Of a stretch of DNA of 64,000 bases, positions 26,077 through 35,082 are shown piece by piece. The stretch is taken from the NCBI GenBank assembly GCA_002239025.1, contig MPNM01000009.1, positions 61,080-125,079 of the forward strand. Reading direction: 5' to 3'. This DNA comes from Chloroflexi bacterium bin125 (lineage in GTDB: Bacteria > Chloroflexota > Dehalococcoidia > Bin125). Numbering within the stretch: the stretch's first letter is position 1; each line of letters starts with the position of its first letter. The position numbers and the translations under genes were made by a program. The notes under the pieces are model-generated. The model did not search any database and had not been told where the DNA came from. It was given only the letters and a program-made list of their open reading frames with translations.

Positions 26077-27078
26077 CTAGAAGGTGAATGCGTCCACTTG
26101 CTCGCAAGCGTTTGCGATGTATGCATCGAGTCCTCTCCGGCGACCTAGCTCCGGCCGTTCCCACTGCCAGCTAATCAGCACCAGGCGCCGAATCAGCAGG
26201 AACAACGGCAACAGCGACAGCGCTTCATCACTGAACGCTCGCAACTCGCGATATCCGGCGACCAGCGAGTCGGTGATGGCACCGAAGTATGGCAGATCAT
26301 CCAGGCCGAACAAAACGACGGCGAGATCGTATTGATGCCAGCCGAATCCGGCATCGTCAAAGTCGAAGGCCTGCAAGACGCCCGACGGATCGATCATGAT
26401 GTTGTGCGCATGCAAGTCGGCGTGAATCATCGAGTACGTGCCGCGATCCTTGCCATATTCGGTCAACACTTCGCCGATGCCGTCACGAGCCTTGGCCAGC
26501 ACCTCGCGCTGAGCAAGTGTCAGCGGTGGAAGGTCCCAGAACCGACCCCAGAACGGCGTTTCACCGACGTAACCGGGGACATCGAACGCGTGACGTGTAA
26601 AGCCGGCCGGAGGGTTCCATTCACTGGCTTGATTGTTCATGGCCGCGATCACGCGACCAATCTGCCGAAAGTGCTCTACAATCTTCGACTCATCCTGCTC
26701 GGCCTCGATCACCGAACTGAGCAAGACGCCGTCGAGCCAGTTGACCAGTCCCACCGCACGGGTAGACCCCCCATCCGGTGTCGGAATCGTCGCATAGCCC
26801 GGACCTTCGAGCGTCCGTACGCCGACCGGCACATGTATCCCAGCATCGTTGAGCGCCTGCGTCCAGATCAACTCCGACTCAAGCTCGGGCAACGTGTGAT
26901 AGCCGGGCCGATGGATTCGCAGCGCGTACTGTCGACCATTGGGCATATCGAGCCTGAAGACTGTGTTCTCGCTGCGCGAGACCAGCTCAATCGCTTCAGG
27001 CTTGAGACCCCAGTGGGGCAGTGATTGCTCCGCGATCGCATGCAGATCGGCATCGCTGAGATTGGTTGGCTCTGGCAT
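26077..27078 (-). CDS. APH-family phosphotransferase (hydroxylysine/amino-alcohol kinase-like)
   Basis: 333 residues from the ATG at 27078. The kinase core reads ENTVFRLDMPNGRQYALRIHRPGYH (ATP-binding Lys/Arg strand), SMIHADLHAHNIMID (catalytic loop, HxDxxxxN) and AFDFDDAGFGWHQYDLAV (metal-binding DFDD). It resembles the stress-kinase SrkA/hydroxylysine kinase subgroup more than antibiotic kinases. It lies 13 bp after a class III aminotransferase-fold gene of the phospho-lyase type, so it probably phosphorylates an amino alcohol that the neighbour then cleaves. Confidence 0.84.
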   Translation of the reverse strand: MPEPTNLSDADLHAIAEQSLPHWGLKPEAIELVSRSENTVFRLDMPNGRQYALRIHRPGYHTLPELESELIWTQALNDAGIHVPVGVRTLEGPGYATIPTPDGGSTRAVGLVNWLDGVLLSSVIEAEQDESKIVEHFRQIGRVIAAMNNQASEWNPPAGFTRHAFDVPGYVGETPFWGRFWDLPPLTLAQREVLAKARDGIGEVLTEYGKDRGTYSMIHADLHAHNIMIDPSGVLQAFDFDDAGFGWHQYDLAVVLFGLDDLPYFGAITDSLVAGYRELRAFSDEALSLLPLFLLIRRLVLISWQWERPELGRRRGLDAYIANACEQVDAFTF

Positions 27079-27091
27079 TGAGTCAGGACGA

Positions 27092-28375
27092 TCAGGTCGG
27101 AGCGGCGATCGCCGCTTCGAACGCTTCCAGGAACATGTCGGCCTGCTCTCGCTTGAGCACCAGCGGCGGACGCACCTTGAGCACGTTGCCGTGCTCACCG
27201 GCTCGACCCATCAGGAATCCCGCCTCGCGCAGGCGGTTGACGATCACGTCCGCGCCCGTAGGATCGGGTTCCTTGCTCTCGCGATCCTTGACCCATTCCA
27301 TGCCGATGAACAGTCCATGGCCACGCACGTCAGACATCGGCTCGCAGCCCTCTTGCAACGAGCGTAGGTTCTCGATCAGGTATCCACCGACATCCGCGAC
27401 GCTCGCAACCAGTCCTTCGCTTTCAATCACCTCCAGTACCGCCTGACCGACCGCGGCCTGGAGTGGACTCGATGCGAACGTGTTGAAGTAGCGCGTCCGT
27501 TGACGGAACGTATCAACCATCTCCTGCGAGGCGACGACACCGGCCAGTGGAAGACCGTTCCCCATCGGCTTGCCCATGCTCACGATGTCCGGCTTGATCC
27601 CGGTGGTCTCGTAGCCCCACCAGTTGCCAGACCGCGCGAAGCCCGCCTGCACCTCGTCACTGATGAACACACCACCGGCCGCGCGAACCATCTCGGCCGC
27701 ACGACCCATAAATCCGGGCGGTATGTCCGGCAGACCTTCATTGGCAAGGATCGAGCACGCCATCATGCCAGCGAAGGAAACACCGTCCTCGGCAAAGCCA
27801 TCGATTTCGGCCTGCAATCGAGCCAGGTACGCCTCCGTCAGGGCCTCGTCCTCAAGGCCTTCCTCGACTGGCCGGTAACGCTGCGGCACCGGAATCGAGC
27901 GGAATTCCGGCTCATTGTCGCCGCGCAGCCGCGAGAGCTTGCGTACCTCGGTCGAGTTGCCGTGATAGGCCGCTTGCGTATAGATCAGCCCACGACCACC
28001 GGTCGCCGCGCGAGCCATCAGGACCGCAACCTCATTCGCCTCGGTGCCGCTACAGGTGAAGACCGCCGTCGTCAGGTGATCGGCGTGCACCGAGGTCAGG
28101 TGCTCGGCGTAGTCGAGGATGCCCTCGTGCAGATAGCGCGAGTGCACATTCAGCGTCTCGGTCTGTCGCTGCATCGCCTCGACCACGCGCGGATGCGCAT
28201 GGCCGACGCAGGGCACATTGTTGTACAGGTCGAGATATCGACGTCCGTCCGCGTCGTAGAGCCAGACGCCCTCGCCGCGCACAATGTGTACCGGGTCTTG
28301 ATAGAACGTGGCGATGCCCGCGCCGAGTAGGCGCTTTCGGCGGGCCAGGAGTTCCGCAGTCGTTGAAGTAGTCAT
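27092..28375 (-). CDS. Class III PLP enzyme, ethanolamine-phosphate/phosphohydroxylysine phospho-lyase-like
   Basis: 427 residues from the ATG at 28375. The fold is aminotransferase class III with the PLP lysine in SMGKPMGNGLPLAGVV, TCSGTEANEVAVLMAR and ISDEVQAGFARSG. The N-terminal pattern NNVPCVGHAHPRVVEAM and ETLNVHSRYLHE resembles the AGXT2L1/AGXT2L2 phospho-lyases, which eliminate phosphate and ammonia from phospho-amino alcohols, more than GABA or ornithine aminotransferases. The downstream kinase gene supports this. A true transaminase remains possible. Confidence 0.85.
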   Translation of the reverse strand: MTTSTTAELLARRKRLLGAGIATFYQDPVHIVRGEGVWLYDADGRRYLDLYNNVPCVGHAHPRVVEAMQRQTETLNVHSRYLHEGILDYAEHLTSVHADHLTTAVFTCSGTEANEVAVLMARAATGGRGLIYTQAAYHGNSTEVRKLSRLRGDNEPEFRSIPVPQRYRPVEEGLEDEALTEAYLARLQAEIDGFAEDGVSFAGMMACSILANEGLPDIPPGFMGRAAEMVRAAGGVFISDEVQAGFARSGNWWGYETTGIKPDIVSMGKPMGNGLPLAGVVASQEMVDTFRQRTRYFNTFASSPLQAAVGQAVLEVIESEGLVASVADVGGYLIENLRSLQEGCEPMSDVRGHGLFIGMEWVKDRESKEPDPTGADVIVNRLREAGFLMGRAGEHGNVLKVRPPLVLKREQADMFLEAFEAAIAAPT

Positions 28376-28472
28376 GCGCTGATTGTGAGCGCTCAACCCG
28401 ACGGTTGCAAGCTGCGACGCCTAGACTCCGCCCAAACTCCAATGGTCTGAGTCCAACGGAGCGGAGGCGAAC

Positions 28473-29219
28473 ATGACCGACACAATCAGCACGACCCCTG
28501 GCGCCAAAATGATCTTCATGATCCGTCGTCGCGAAGACGCCTCGCGAGACGAGATGATCGCGCATTGGTACAAGAACCACATGCCAGGAGTGATCGAAGC
28601 TCAAGAGGCCGCTATCGCTGCCGGCAGAAGGCCGGCGCGCAAGTACCTGGTCACGCTGTTCAATGGCGAGCAAGGCGAACGCCCGCATCGGCCCACCTAC
28701 GACGGCATGGCCCAGCTCTGGTTCGACAAACCGCTGCGCAAACCGGACGGCCCGATGTTCACCGAGCCTCGCGACACGTTCGATCAGAAAGTCGAACCGT
28801 TCGTGCCCTGGGCAACCACGGAACACGTCGTGATCGACGGGAGCGATGACTTGCCCGTCGTGCCGTTGACGCTGAACGAGCCATTTCCCACGACCCGCAG
28901 CAACCTGTACAAGGTGACGTTCCTGGTCACGGCCAAAGCCGGCGTCGACTGGAATGAGTTCTTTGGCGTCTGGCTCGAGGCCCACGCACCCAACGTACGC
29001 GAGACCATGAACAAGATCGGCGGCCTCCGCTACGTGGTCAGTCACAGCATCGATCCCGACGACGAACCTTACGCCGGCATGGCCGAACTTTACTTCCGCG
29101 ACCCCTCCGGCTGGGACCGCTACGGAGAGACGATCACACCCGATGCATTTGGTCCCATGGTGGATCGGGAGTCTCTCACCTGGTTCGGGTCGGACACGCA
29201 GCTGATCGGCATCGCCTAG
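28473..29219 (+). CDS. Tandem EthD-domain protein
   Basis: 248 residues with GGAG before the ATG. Two EthD/dimeric alpha-beta barrel units: residues about 12-115 (KMIFMIRRREDASRDEMIAH, WYKNHMPGV) and about 140-245 (YKVTFLVTAKAGVDWNEFF, WLEAHAPNV). Each has the W...H...P pattern of EthD proteins, which assist or catalyse oxidation of ethers and other compounds. It stands alone and divergent from the aminotransferase gene. A fused double unit probably replaces the usual dimer. Confidence 0.83.
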   Translation: MTDTISTTPGAKMIFMIRRREDASRDEMIAHWYKNHMPGVIEAQEAAIAAGRRPARKYLVTLFNGEQGERPHRPTYDGMAQLWFDKPLRKPDGPMFTEPRDTFDQKVEPFVPWATTEHVVIDGSDDLPVVPLTLNEPFPTTRSNLYKVTFLVTAKAGVDWNEFFGVWLEAHAPNVRETMNKIGGLRYVVSHSIDPDDEPYAGMAELYFRDPSGWDRYGETITPDAFGPMVDRESLTWFGSDTQLIGIA

Positions 29220-29524
29220 AAGAACACCGGCCGCTTCAGTTCCACCCTCGCTCCACGCCGCTGGAGAGTGGGGGTCGTATCAACGTTCTCCTCTGGGTAA
29301 CGCTGGCCCAGGGTGAACAGGGTCCCAGTCTGGGTTCTGTCACCGCAAGTGTTGGCCAGAGCATCACATGGTCACGCCGGTGACGCATCATCAGAATCGC
29401 ACCTCATGCAACACGTTCGACTTCCCTGTTCTCTTGCCGCCCCGAGCTGAATCAGGCTCCATCTACTATGAACTGACCCTGATCGCGAACACTCGCAGCA
29501 AGACCGGGATGTTGCAGGTATGCA
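29220..29524. other. Intergenic region without recognised gene
   Basis: About 305 bp before the TSUP gene. It contains a short GTCAC-GCCG-GTGAC inverted repeat near 29370-29385 and a lower GC content toward the TSUP gene. No RNA gene or clear promoter was recognised. Confidence 0.5.
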
Positions 29525-30262
29525 ATGAGTATGACTCAGATAGTCATTGCCACGCTCATGTTGTTCCTTGGCTCTACAGCGCTCAGCGCGACGGGCTTCG
29601 GAATAGGTATGGTAGCAATGCCCGGCCTATTGTTCGTTCTGGAGCCGCAGACCGCTGTAGTCGTCCTGAACACAGTTGCGCTGGCTATTGAAGCCTGGAT
29701 CGTGATACAGGCTCGCAAGGACATCCCCTACAAGGATGTGTTGCCAGTAGTAGCGGCAGGCGCTCTTGGCGTGCCCATTGCTGTATACATCCTGACGTTT
29801 ACTGACCCAAGTGTCATGCGGGTCGGGATCTCGATACTCGTTCTCCTGTTCGCTGCGCTTGCGCCGGTTAACTTTCAAAGGGACTTTCGATACTCAAGGA
29901 TCGCCGGCGTAGTGACCGGATTTATCGTCGGAATTGTGCTTCCCGCATTTGGCGTTGGGGGCCCGCTTGTAACCCTCTACCTACTGACTCGAAACTGGGA
30001 CAAGAGGTCTGTCAGGGCAGCGATGGCATTCTATCTGTTTGTACTAGATGTGTTTGGCGTAACGGGTTACGCTCTCGCCGGTCTTTACACTGTTGAGAGA
30101 CTCACATTGATCGCACTGATGATAGTTCCCATGTTGGCTGGGCTGGCGCTTGGCGCAGTGCTTCTCCGACGAATGAGTGAGCGTGTGTTTCGTCGTGTCA
30201 TCGTAGCAATCATCATCTCATCCAGCATATCGGTGTTAGTTGGAGAGCTGACAGGTCTCTGA
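29525..30262 (+). CDS. TSUP (TauE/SafE) family membrane transporter
   Basis: 245 residues, almost entirely hydrophobic, with about eight membrane segments. FLGSTALSATGFGIGMVAMPG in the first unit and FIVGIVLPAFGVGGPLVTLYLL in the second are the paired re-entrant motifs of TSUP carriers, which export sulfite, sulfoacetate or similar anions. Its base composition is clearly more AT-rich than the neighbours and codon choice differs, suggesting acquisition. No sulfonate pathway genes adjoin. Confidence 0.88.
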   Translation: MSMTQIVIATLMLFLGSTALSATGFGIGMVAMPGLLFVLEPQTAVVVLNTVALAIEAWIVIQARKDIPYKDVLPVVAAGALGVPIAVYILTFTDPSVMRVGISILVLLFAALAPVNFQRDFRYSRIAGVVTGFIVGIVLPAFGVGGPLVTLYLLTRNWDKRSVRAAMAFYLFVLDVFGVTGYALAGLYTVERLTLIALMIVPMLAGLALGAVLLRRMSERVFRRVIVAIIISSSISVLVGELTGL

Positions 30263-30438
30263 TAGAAGCAAAAGAGTGCCGCAGCGTCCGCGAGTTATTC
30301 GCCGGCTGCTGAGAAGTCGTGCAGGTCGCAAATCTCCTTAACCCGCTCCGCAGTTGGAGATGCAGCCCTCTAGCTGGTTGACCTCTGTCTCTTCATCCTC
30401 AAGGGATGGGAGGTATCGTGCGGAACATGGAGTAGACC

Positions 30439-31836
30439 ATGACCGACAACCTCGCCTACGCGACCATCGAAGAACTCGCCCCACGCATCGCCTCGGGCGA
30501 CCTTTCGCCCGTCGAGCTGACTCAGATGCAACTCGACCGCATCGAAGCCGCTGACGACAGGCTCAAGAGCTATGCCACCGTCATGGCTGACTCCGCTTTG
30601 GCGGAGGCTCAGCGGGCCTCAGAGGAGATCGCAGCAGGCAACTATCGAGGTCCGCTGCACGGTGTGCCCATCGCCGTCAAGGACCTTTGCTACACGACTG
30701 GCGTCCGCACCATGGGCGGCACGAAGGTGCTTGAGGACTTCGTTCCCGACTTCGACTCCACTGTCGTTGCTCGGTTCAAGGAAGCCGGCGCAGTACTGCT
30801 GGGCAAGCTCAACCTGACCGAAGGCGCGATGGCCGGTTACAACCGCGCCCGACAGGTGCCGGTCAATCCCTGGGCATCCGACCGCTGGACCGGCGTCTCT
30901 TCCAGCGGCTCCGGCGTCGCCACGGCTGCCGGACTCTGCTACGCATCTCTCGGCAGCGACACCGGCGGATCGATCCGCGGACCATCGGCGTCCTGCGGGA
31001 TCGTCGGACTCAAGCCAACCTGGGGACGCGTCAGCCGTTACGGCGTGCTCGACCTGGCCCAGTCCCTCGACCACGTCGGACCAATGTGCCGCTCGACCTG
31101 GGATTGTGCAGCCACATTCGAAGTCATCGCGGGCAACGACCCCAACGATCCAACCACGCTGCCAGAACCCGCACCCGCCATGCTCGACGGCATCGACCGC
31201 GGTGTCGCCGGGATGCGGATCGGCTACGACCGGCGCTACGCGACTGAAGACGTGATTCCACCGATCGCGGAAGCAGTCGCTGCATCGGTCGAGACCCTAG
31301 CGTCGCTGGGCGCCGAGATTGTCGACGTCGAACTGCCCGATTTCGGAACCTACATGCCCGACTGGCCGACACTCTGCTCGGTCGAGGCGCTGTACGCGCA
31401 CCTCGACAACTACCCCAGCCGCGCCAGCGACTACGGCAACTGGTTCGGTGCCTGGCTGGAGCTGGGATCATCGATCAGCGCCACCGAGTACGCAGCCGCC
31501 TGCATTCGGCGTGAAGAACTGCGAGGCTTGCTCGCACGATGCTTCGCCGACATCGACATGCTCGCCTGTCCTGCTCAGGGCACGCTGCCGCATCAGGTGA
31601 CCGAAGACATGATGTACGACGACACGCCGGGCGAGTTCCAGTGGTCGCGCCTGCAGTACACCGCGCCCTGGGACATGAACCGAGCGCCAACCCTGACTCT
31701 GCCCAACGGCTGGGGTGAGCACGGGCTGCCAATCGCACTGCAACTCGTCGGACCGCTGGGAAGCGAAAAAGCCCTCTGCCGAGCTGGCTACGCGTTTGAG
31801 CAGGCCACAGACTTCATGCGCAACCCGGACGTTTAG
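30439..31836 (+). CDS. Amidase signature family hydrolase
   Basis: 465 residues. The amidase triad is visible: Lys81 in PIAVKDLCY, cis-Ser near 155 in VSSSGSGVAT, and nucleophile Ser178 in GSDTGGSIRGP. GLKPTWGRVSRYGV and GLPIALQLVGP are further family blocks. GatA of tRNA amidotransferase shares these, but GatB/GatC are absent and the C-terminus differs, so a stand-alone amidase or ester/carbamate hydrolase is more likely. Confidence 0.92.
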   Translation: MTDNLAYATIEELAPRIASGDLSPVELTQMQLDRIEAADDRLKSYATVMADSALAEAQRASEEIAAGNYRGPLHGVPIAVKDLCYTTGVRTMGGTKVLEDFVPDFDSTVVARFKEAGAVLLGKLNLTEGAMAGYNRARQVPVNPWASDRWTGVSSSGSGVATAAGLCYASLGSDTGGSIRGPSASCGIVGLKPTWGRVSRYGVLDLAQSLDHVGPMCRSTWDCAATFEVIAGNDPNDPTTLPEPAPAMLDGIDRGVAGMRIGYDRRYATEDVIPPIAEAVAASVETLASLGAEIVDVELPDFGTYMPDWPTLCSVEALYAHLDNYPSRASDYGNWFGAWLELGSSISATEYAAACIRREELRGLLARCFADIDMLACPAQGTLPHQVTEDMMYDDTPGEFQWSRLQYTAPWDMNRAPTLTLPNGWGEHGLPIALQLVGPLGSEKALCRAGYAFEQATDFMRNPDV

Positions 31837-31867
31837 GAGTCCGTCGAGCCTGTCCTGTCCAGACTTC

Positions 31868-32012
31868 GTCATACCCGCGCTTGCCGCGGGTATCTCGTCG
31901 CAACGAGCACTTCGTCCTTATGCCCGCTCGATTGCGCTGACGACAAGACCTAGCCGCGACGCAGCGTCTCTGCAGAACTCAGCGAGATTCCCGAGGCAAG
32001 CTCGGGAATGAC
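31868..32012. repeat. Family B composite palindromic element, copy 1
   Basis: Left hairpin GTCATACCCGCGCTTGCCGC GGG and right hairpin ATTCCCGAGGCAAGCTCGGG AATGAC enclose about 85 bp. The outer ends GTCAT and ATGAC are inverted repeats. A related element with the same left hairpin lies at 47455-47575. It separates the convergent amidase and enoyl-CoA hydratase genes. The structure resembles non-autonomous palindromic elements. Confidence 0.78.
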
Positions 32013-32036
32013 GGATTCTCAGAACGGCAACCTGCC

Positions 32037-32861
32037 CTAGTAATCCGTCGACTCGCCGCGATCCCGCTGCGCTTTGCGCTCGTTCATAAACTCGCGCATC
32101 CCGACCCGGCTGTCGGGCGGCGGTGGCGCCATCCTGAGCCATGAATTGAGACTCGTCGTGTAGCGGAACTGCGCACCCCAGCCCATCATGTCCGCCTGTG
32201 TGTGCCACATTTCCTTCTTTGTCAGCAAGCTGGCGAGCGGCGCTTCAGCGACACTCGCTGCCATCTCACGGACGGTCTCGTCCAACTCGTCGGCCGGCAC
32301 ACTGCGTGTGACCAGGCCCCACTCCTCCGCCTCTTTGCCTGATAGCACGCGACCGGTGAAGAGCATGTCGTTGGCTCGTCGCGGTCCGACGAGGTAGCTC
32401 CAGAACGGGATCGAGCTGGCCCCGCCCATACGCATGAAGGGCTCGCCGATCTTCGCTTCATCGGCCGCCACGACGAGGTCGCAGAGCATCGAGATGTACA
32501 TGCCGCCGGCGATTGCATGCCCGTGGATCTGCGCGATGATCACCTTCGGGTTGTCCCAGATCGCCTCATAGATCCCGCGCATGATCCGCTGATGCTTGTG
32601 TCCGTTGACGATGTTCCACTCGGTCCCGCCGTCGGGCGGATTGATGTAGGGACTGCCGTCGATGTCATAGCCAGCGCTGAATGCTGGCCCGTTGGCGCGA
32701 AGGATCGCAACCTTCAGCGAATCGTCATCGGCGACGACATTGAGCGCCGCAAGCAGGTCGTCCAGCAGAGCGTGGTTGAGCGCGTTGCGCTTCTCCGGGC
32801 GATCCATGGTGATCGTGGCGATCGGACCGTCGGTCTCAAACTCGATTGCGGTGTAAGTCAT
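32037..32861 (-). CDS. Enoyl-CoA hydratase/isomerase family protein
   Basis: 274 residues from the ATG at 32861 with GGAGG upstream. MDRPEKRNALNHAL, ANGPAFSAGYDI (oxyanion hole), IHGHAIAGGMYISMLCDLVVA and GEPFMRMGGASSIPFW outline the crotonase fold. The second catalytic Glu region reads GGMYIS, without the Glu of classical hydratase, so a different crotonase reaction is possible. A proline-rich PPPPD stretch lies near the C-terminus. Confidence 0.9.
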   Translation of the reverse strand: MTYTAIEFETDGPIATITMDRPEKRNALNHALLDDLLAALNVVADDDSLKVAILRANGPAFSAGYDIDGSPYINPPDGGTEWNIVNGHKHQRIMRGIYEAIWDNPKVIIAQIHGHAIAGGMYISMLCDLVVAADEAKIGEPFMRMGGASSIPFWSYLVGPRRANDMLFTGRVLSGKEAEEWGLVTRSVPADELDETVREMAASVAEAPLASLLTKKEMWHTQADMMGWGAQFRYTTSLNSWLRMAPPPPDSRVGMREFMNERKAQRDRGESTDY

Positions 32862-32916
32862 CTGCTGCCTCCACATTCTGCGTCAGGTTGAGACTAGGAC
32901 AAGGCCAGCGATGCGG

Positions 32917-33312
32917 CTACATCGGCTCAATCCGAGTGACTGTTCCCGGCCGATCAATGTCGCGGTCAAAGGATGCGACTGCGCCGACCCCTGTGCGCTC
33001 AGCCAGGGCAACCAGGTAGGCGTCGGCGAAGTCGAGGCGATGTATCTCGTACAAGTCAACAGAGCGTACCAGCAGGTCCAGGTCGACGACTCGAATCCCC
33101 GGGGACGTAATCGTCGTACGCAACTCGTCAGCGACCCGCACCCGGCTGAACTTGTAGAAGGAGGCCAATACGTAGGCAACCTCAGCCACGATGAGGTCTG
33201 GAAGGAGAAGAGGCTCCCCGCGCTCCAGGTATCTCGTCGCTCGGGAGGCGAGATCAGGAGGATCACCGGTCAGGTGGCGAACGATGACGTTGGTGTCAAC
33301 AAAGGTTGTCAC
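32917..33312 (-). CDS. vapC: VapC-type PIN-domain toxin
   Basis: 131 residues, GTG start overlapping the antitoxin stop (GTGA). Asp6 in FVDTNVIVRHL, Glu44 in IVAEVAYVL, Asp94 and Asp97 in RLDFADAYLVA, and Asp116 in FDRDID are the PIN-domain acidic residues. VapC toxins are Mg-dependent RNases, often acting on tRNA or rRNA. Confidence 0.92.
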   Translation of the reverse strand: MTTFVDTNVIVRHLTGDPPDLASRATRYLERGEPLLLPDLIVAEVAYVLASFYKFSRVRVADELRTTITSPGIRVVDLDLLVRSVDLYEIHRLDFADAYLVALAERTGVGAVASFDRDIDRPGTVTRIEPM

Positions 33313-33602
33313 GTTCGATCGGATGCTCTCTCGCGATCAGACGCTCTCATGCGTTCGACTCTCTCTTTCGCTCTCACGCGCCTGGTCTCTTCAATGATCT
33401 TCTTCCATGGCGTGCCTCGTTTCTCTAAGGGAATCTCAACAGCGCCAGAGATTTCCATAAGATCGGGTACGCGCCGAATGGTCGTCTGCCCGTCGGCAAC
33501 TCTGAACAGAACGGTGTCGCCCTGTTTCAATCCAAGCACCTTCCGAACGGCTTGAGGAATCGTGATTTGACCCTTGCTGCTCACGCGTGCAATAGCGTCC
33601 AT
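33309..33602 (-). CDS. AbrB/MazE-type antitoxin
   Basis: 97 residues with a strong AAGGAGG site. ARVSSKGQITIPQAVRKVLGLKQGD is the SpoVT/AbrB swapped-hairpin DNA-binding domain. The C-terminal basic and acidic tail (residues about 60-97) likely binds the VapC partner. Its last bases overlap the vapC start. Confidence 0.92.
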   Translation of the reverse strand: MDAIARVSSKGQITIPQAVRKVLGLKQGDTVLFRVADGQTTIRRVPDLMEISGAVEIPLEKRGTPWKKIIEETRRVRAKERVERMRASDRERASDRT

Positions 33603-33648
33603 GCCATCCTCCTTACTCTGTCAATGAAGTAAGGATACCGCACCTGGC

Positions 33649-35082
33649 TCAGGTCATGTCGTGGATTTGCTGGCCTCGGTCGTAGTGTGCCGCCGGTAGC
33701 GCGCGGCCCGGACCGATCAAACGCAGCGCCTTCGCCAGCCATTCCCGAGTATCGGCTGGCGTGATCATCTCCGAGACAATGCCCAGATCGGCCGCCTCCC
33801 ACGGATCGTCCGCCGGCGGCGATTCGGGGTCCCGTGCCAGGTATCCCGGACTCTCGGTTACACCGATCCGGCCCGACGGCCAACACCAGAGCATGTCAAA
33901 CCCGGTGCCAAGACCACCCAGGACAAAGTCGCCGAGCAGATAGCCCCAACCGGTAACAATCGTGATCTTCGCAGCATGCGATCCGCGCAATGATTCCACC
34001 GCTCTCGCCGCGGCGTGCATGAACTCGGGAGTCGCCGCGTCGGCCGGGTCGTAGCCCAATGTGTTCTGCGTCGAAATGAACGGAATCTGGTAGTCAGCGC
34101 TCCAGGACGCCGCTTTTGCGATCCGCTTCATGTCCACCGTCGTGAGCGCCGAGCGTGACTCTCCTCCGGTTAGTGCAAACACGACCGGGAAGCCCTCGAT
34201 CCGCCCGAGCCCAACCACACATGCTGTGTCAAGATCACTCAGCAGCAAGGAGCCTTCACCATCGAAGATTGACTCGAACTGTTCCTCCAGGGTCGCGTCC
34301 ATGTATTCGTCAAGCAGAATGTTCGACGGTCCGGCGGGATTGTGCGTCAGCGGCTCGAGCGGCGTGTCGAGCTCCTCGGGCAGCGTGCCCAGGAACCGCT
34401 GAGCAGCGGCGATGGCTTCGGCGTCGCTCTCCATGACCACGTCGGCGACCGAGTCCGGCGCTCCATCCAATGCGCCAAACCGCGCATGAACGGTGGCGAC
34501 CAGCAAGTCCGAGCGCACCGCCAGCGATCCGTTCTGACCGGCGCAGAGACCGCAGGCAACCGTCACAAACGGCGCTTCTCGCTCGGCCACATCGCGGGCA
34601 GGCGCTTGATCGGCGACCCGGCCGAGCAAGTAGCCGCTATGCATGTCGAACTCGGGCGATTCTTCCGCTGTCCCGTCGGCCAGGTAGATCAATGGCAGAC
34701 GACGATAGATCGCGCTGGAGATCATCCGATTGCGCTTGTTCTTGCCGACCTGCGCATCGGTGCGAGCCAACGCCACCGGATCCTCGGCCAGAACTACGAC
34801 ACGTCGCCCACCAACTTCGGCGTAGCCGGTGATCACGCCGTCGGCGGGAGTGTCCTCTGCGGCGTCGCGGTGCTGACTCTTGGCAAACGCGCCGATTTCG
34901 AGGAACGAGTCGTCGTCAACCAACGCCGCGATTCGCTCACGCGGCGTCAACTGACTGGGTTTGAGGTCGCGATCGCGGTCGAACGCGTCGATGTGGGCGC
35001 GTTCCTGCTCGACCCGTTCGATCCGCTCTGCCATCGACAGGTTCTTCTCAGGACTGAAGTGGCGCTCTCGTCGAGTGTTCAT
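33649..35082 (-). CDS. Acyl-CoA carboxylase carboxyltransferase (beta) subunit
   Basis: 477 residues. LTPRERIAALVDDDSFLEIG opens the carboxyltransferase N-half; ADGVITGYAEVGGRRVVV and VFALTGGESRSALTTVDMKRIAK in the C-half follow AccD5/PccB-like proteins. It overlaps the preceding carboxyltransferase gene by 4 bp (ATGA). No biotin carboxylase or carrier gene adjoins. The C-terminal segment IVTGWGYLLGDFVLGGLGTG is less conserved than in PccB, so the substrate cannot be named. Confidence 0.86.
   Translation of the reverse strand: MNTRRERHFSPEKNLSMAERIERVEQERAHIDAFDRDRDLKPSQLTPRERIAALVDDDSFLEIGAFAKSQHRDAAEDTPADGVITGYAEVGGRRVVVLAEDPVALARTDAQVGKNKRNRMISSAIYRRLPLIYLADGTAEESPEFDMHSGYLLGRVADQAPARDVAEREAPFVTVACGLCAGQNGSLAVRSDLLVATVHARFGALDGAPDSVADVVMESDAEAIAAAQRFLGTLPEELDTPLEPLTHNPAGPSNILLDEYMDATLEEQFESIFDGEGSLLLSDLDTACVVGLGRIEGFPVVFALTGGESRSALTTVDMKRIAKAASWSADYQIPFISTQNTLGYDPADAATPEFMHAAARAVESLRGSHAAKITIVTGWGYLLGDFVLGGLGTGFDMLWCWPSGRIGVTESPGYLARDPESPPADDPWEAADLGIVSEMITPADTREWLAKALRLIGPGRALPAAHYDRGQQIHDMT

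Noticed and set aside
29368..29691. Plus-strand frame of 107 codons before the TSUP gene
   Set aside because: It overlaps the TSUP start in another frame, has no domain similarity and no ribosome site.
30300..30362. Short minus-strand frame ending SPTAERVKEICDLHDFSAAGE
   Set aside because: It looks protein-like but is only about 23 codons between stops, with no start and no identifiable family; it may be a remnant but cannot be supported.
32917..33602. Restriction-modification or phage-defence locus around the AbrB-VapC pair
   Set aside because: No methyltransferase, helicase or other defence gene adjoins; an ordinary toxin-antitoxin module explains both genes.
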